Position numbers and translations under genes: made by a program. 12,132 nt of DNA from Paracoccaceae bacterium (GTDB lineage: Bacteria > Pseudomonadota > Alphaproteobacteria > Rhodobacterales > Rhodobacteraceae). The notes beneath the pieces are model-generated. The model saw only the letters and a program-made list of their open reading frames with translations. It was not told the origin of the DNA and ran no database searches. Of this stretch, positions 11,233-12,132 are shown piece by piece; position 1 is the stretch's first letter; every line of letters begins with the position of its first letter. The stretch spans positions 1 through 12,132 of the forward strand of contig WFTU01000053.1 in the NCBI GenBank assembly GCA_015485375.1, read 5' to 3'.

Positions 11233-12132
11233 CCGCCACTCCCATCAGAATATCGTTCAGGTCGACCCCTTTTCCGGGGTGCACAATCTGCGCCACCAGA
11301 CCCTCGTTCCGCGCCATCGCGCGGCGTAACCCGCTCTCCAGCTTCGCCCTCGTCATGGTCGGATTGCTGTCGCCGTCCTGGATAAAGATCAGACGCCTCA
11401 CCCAGGGTGGCGGGTAAAACGCCTCCATGTCGGTCATGTCCGGCAAACCGGACCAGCGGCGGCCATCCACATGCCGCATCCGGCCGGACATATTGCCCAG
11501 ATCGATACCGGCCCAGTACATGGCGCCGGGATAGGTATCGGCCACCATGGCCGACAGGGTGGTTTCGATCCCCTCGCCCATGACCAGCACCTCGGACTGC
11601 AGCGCGCCGGTCAGCCGGATCGCACATCCCTTCTTCGACCCGCGAACCTTTTTCGCATCGAGCACACGGCCGTCGGCCGCCACGATCCGCGCCTTGCCAT
11701 TCGGCTGCTCAGGATCCAGCCACGTCTGATGCACCGCCGACAATCTCCCGTCCGGCCGCTGTATCGCGGCAATCATGCAGGGTCCGGTATGAACGTGGAC
11801 CGGCTTGCGGCCCTCGATATGGTAGTATTTGTGCCGCCAAATTTCACGCAGGCACAGCGGCAATCCGTCAACATCGATCGCCCGCTTTTTCAAATAATAG
11901 GAAACGTGGGCAAGCGTTCCGGCGGCCGCTTCAGACCAGATATGCTTCGCCGCCCGGATCGCCGCTTCGCGATACCGGCGCGCCTCCGCCTCGCTTTTCC
12001 GTCTTGCTTCCTCGGCGCGGCGCGCACGGCGCCGTTGTTCTTCCGGCGATATCGCGGCACTCGCCTCGCCACATAAAAACGACAGGGCGGATTTGAAATC
12101 GCAACCCTGCACCAGCTCGACCAGCTTTATAC
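11222..12132 (-). CDS. CHC2/Toprim-type primase (partial, N-terminus beyond the window)
   Basis: The frame is open to the right edge. The visible start, 'IKLVELVQGCDFKSALSFLCGE' with its first residues before the GTG at 12112, matches the helix that closes a CHC2 zinc-finger primase domain ('..L.....G..F..A...L.GE'). The gene therefore begins upstream, and the GTG is not its start. A charged helical linker (about 25-60 from the GTG) follows. A DUF7146-like region, 'GPCMIAAIQRPDGRLSAVHQTWLDP', leads to the Toprim core: 'VMGEGIETTLSA' (catalytic E180), 'FIQDGDSNP' (D246, D248) and 'GVDLNDIL' (283-290). It makes RNA primers for the coupled helicase. Confidence 0.9.
   Translation of the reverse strand, partial: IKLVELVQGCDFKSALSFLCGEASAAISPEEQRRRARRAEEARRKSEAEARRYREAAIRAAKHIWSEAAAGTLAHVSYYLKKRAIDVDGLPLCLREIWRHKYYHIEGRKPVHVHTGPCMIAAIQRPDGRLSAVHQTWLDPEQPNGKARIVAADGRVLDAKKVRGSKKGCAIRLTGALQSEVLVMGEGIETTLSAMVADTYPGAMYWAGIDLGNMSGRMRHVDGRRWSGLPDMTDMEAFYPPPWVRRLIFIQDGDSNPTMTRAKLESGLRRAMARNEGLVAQIVHPGKGVDLNDILMGVADAG

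Noticed and set aside
12110..12112. GTG as the primase start
   Set aside because: The frame stays open to the window edge, and the residues before the GTG continue the zinc-finger domain pattern.

Overview
The window looks like the packaging, head and early-tail module plus the adjoining replication genes of a tailed, HK97-like siphovirus or prophage. Every gene I can support lies on the minus strand, so transcription runs from high to low coordinates. The host is probably an alphaproteobacterium. That is an inference from the P27-type small terminase, the TP901-1/GTA-like tail tube N-terminus, the DUF6456-like regulator and the GC-rich base composition. No bacterial housekeeping gene is present to prove it.

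Layout in transcription order. (1) 12132-9433: a CHC2/Toprim-type primase, cut by the window end, overlaps an SF3 (D5/P4-type) primase-helicase. (2) 9432-8929: about 500 bases without a convincing gene. They carry eleven GGGAGG/CCTCCC hexamers in direct and inverted arrangement, plus a dyad, which suits an origin or operator region. (3) 8928-8269: a DUF6456-like protein, followed by a strong intrinsic terminator (8213-8174). (4) 8157-8082: a CAU-anticodon tRNA with initiator-like features, then an HNH endonuclease, a possible cos region, the small and large terminases, portal and prohead protease. (5) 3451-2180: the HK97-fold major capsid protein, preceded by a structured leader and followed by a UUCG-loop terminator. 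(6) 2113-190: a tight run of connector and completion genes: a 63-aa protein, a gp6/phiE125-gp8-like connector, a head-tail adaptor, a gp10-like protein and a DUF3168 tail terminator. (7) The start of the tail tube gene (112-1), preceded by a second copy of the structured leader.

How the genes work together: the primase and helicase replicate the DNA. The terminase pair with HNH cuts it and packages it through the portal into a shell built from capsid protein matured by the protease. The small connector genes seal the head and join it to the tail tube.

The most interesting feature is a pair of matching two-hairpin elements directly upstream of the major capsid gene and the major tail tube gene. 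These genes encode the two proteins a siphovirion needs in most copies. The elements share an identical 9-nt loop, a conserved linker, a GNRA tetraloop and an identical Shine-Dalgarno block, while the stems differ by compensatory base-pair changes. I do not recognise this motif as a named RNA family.
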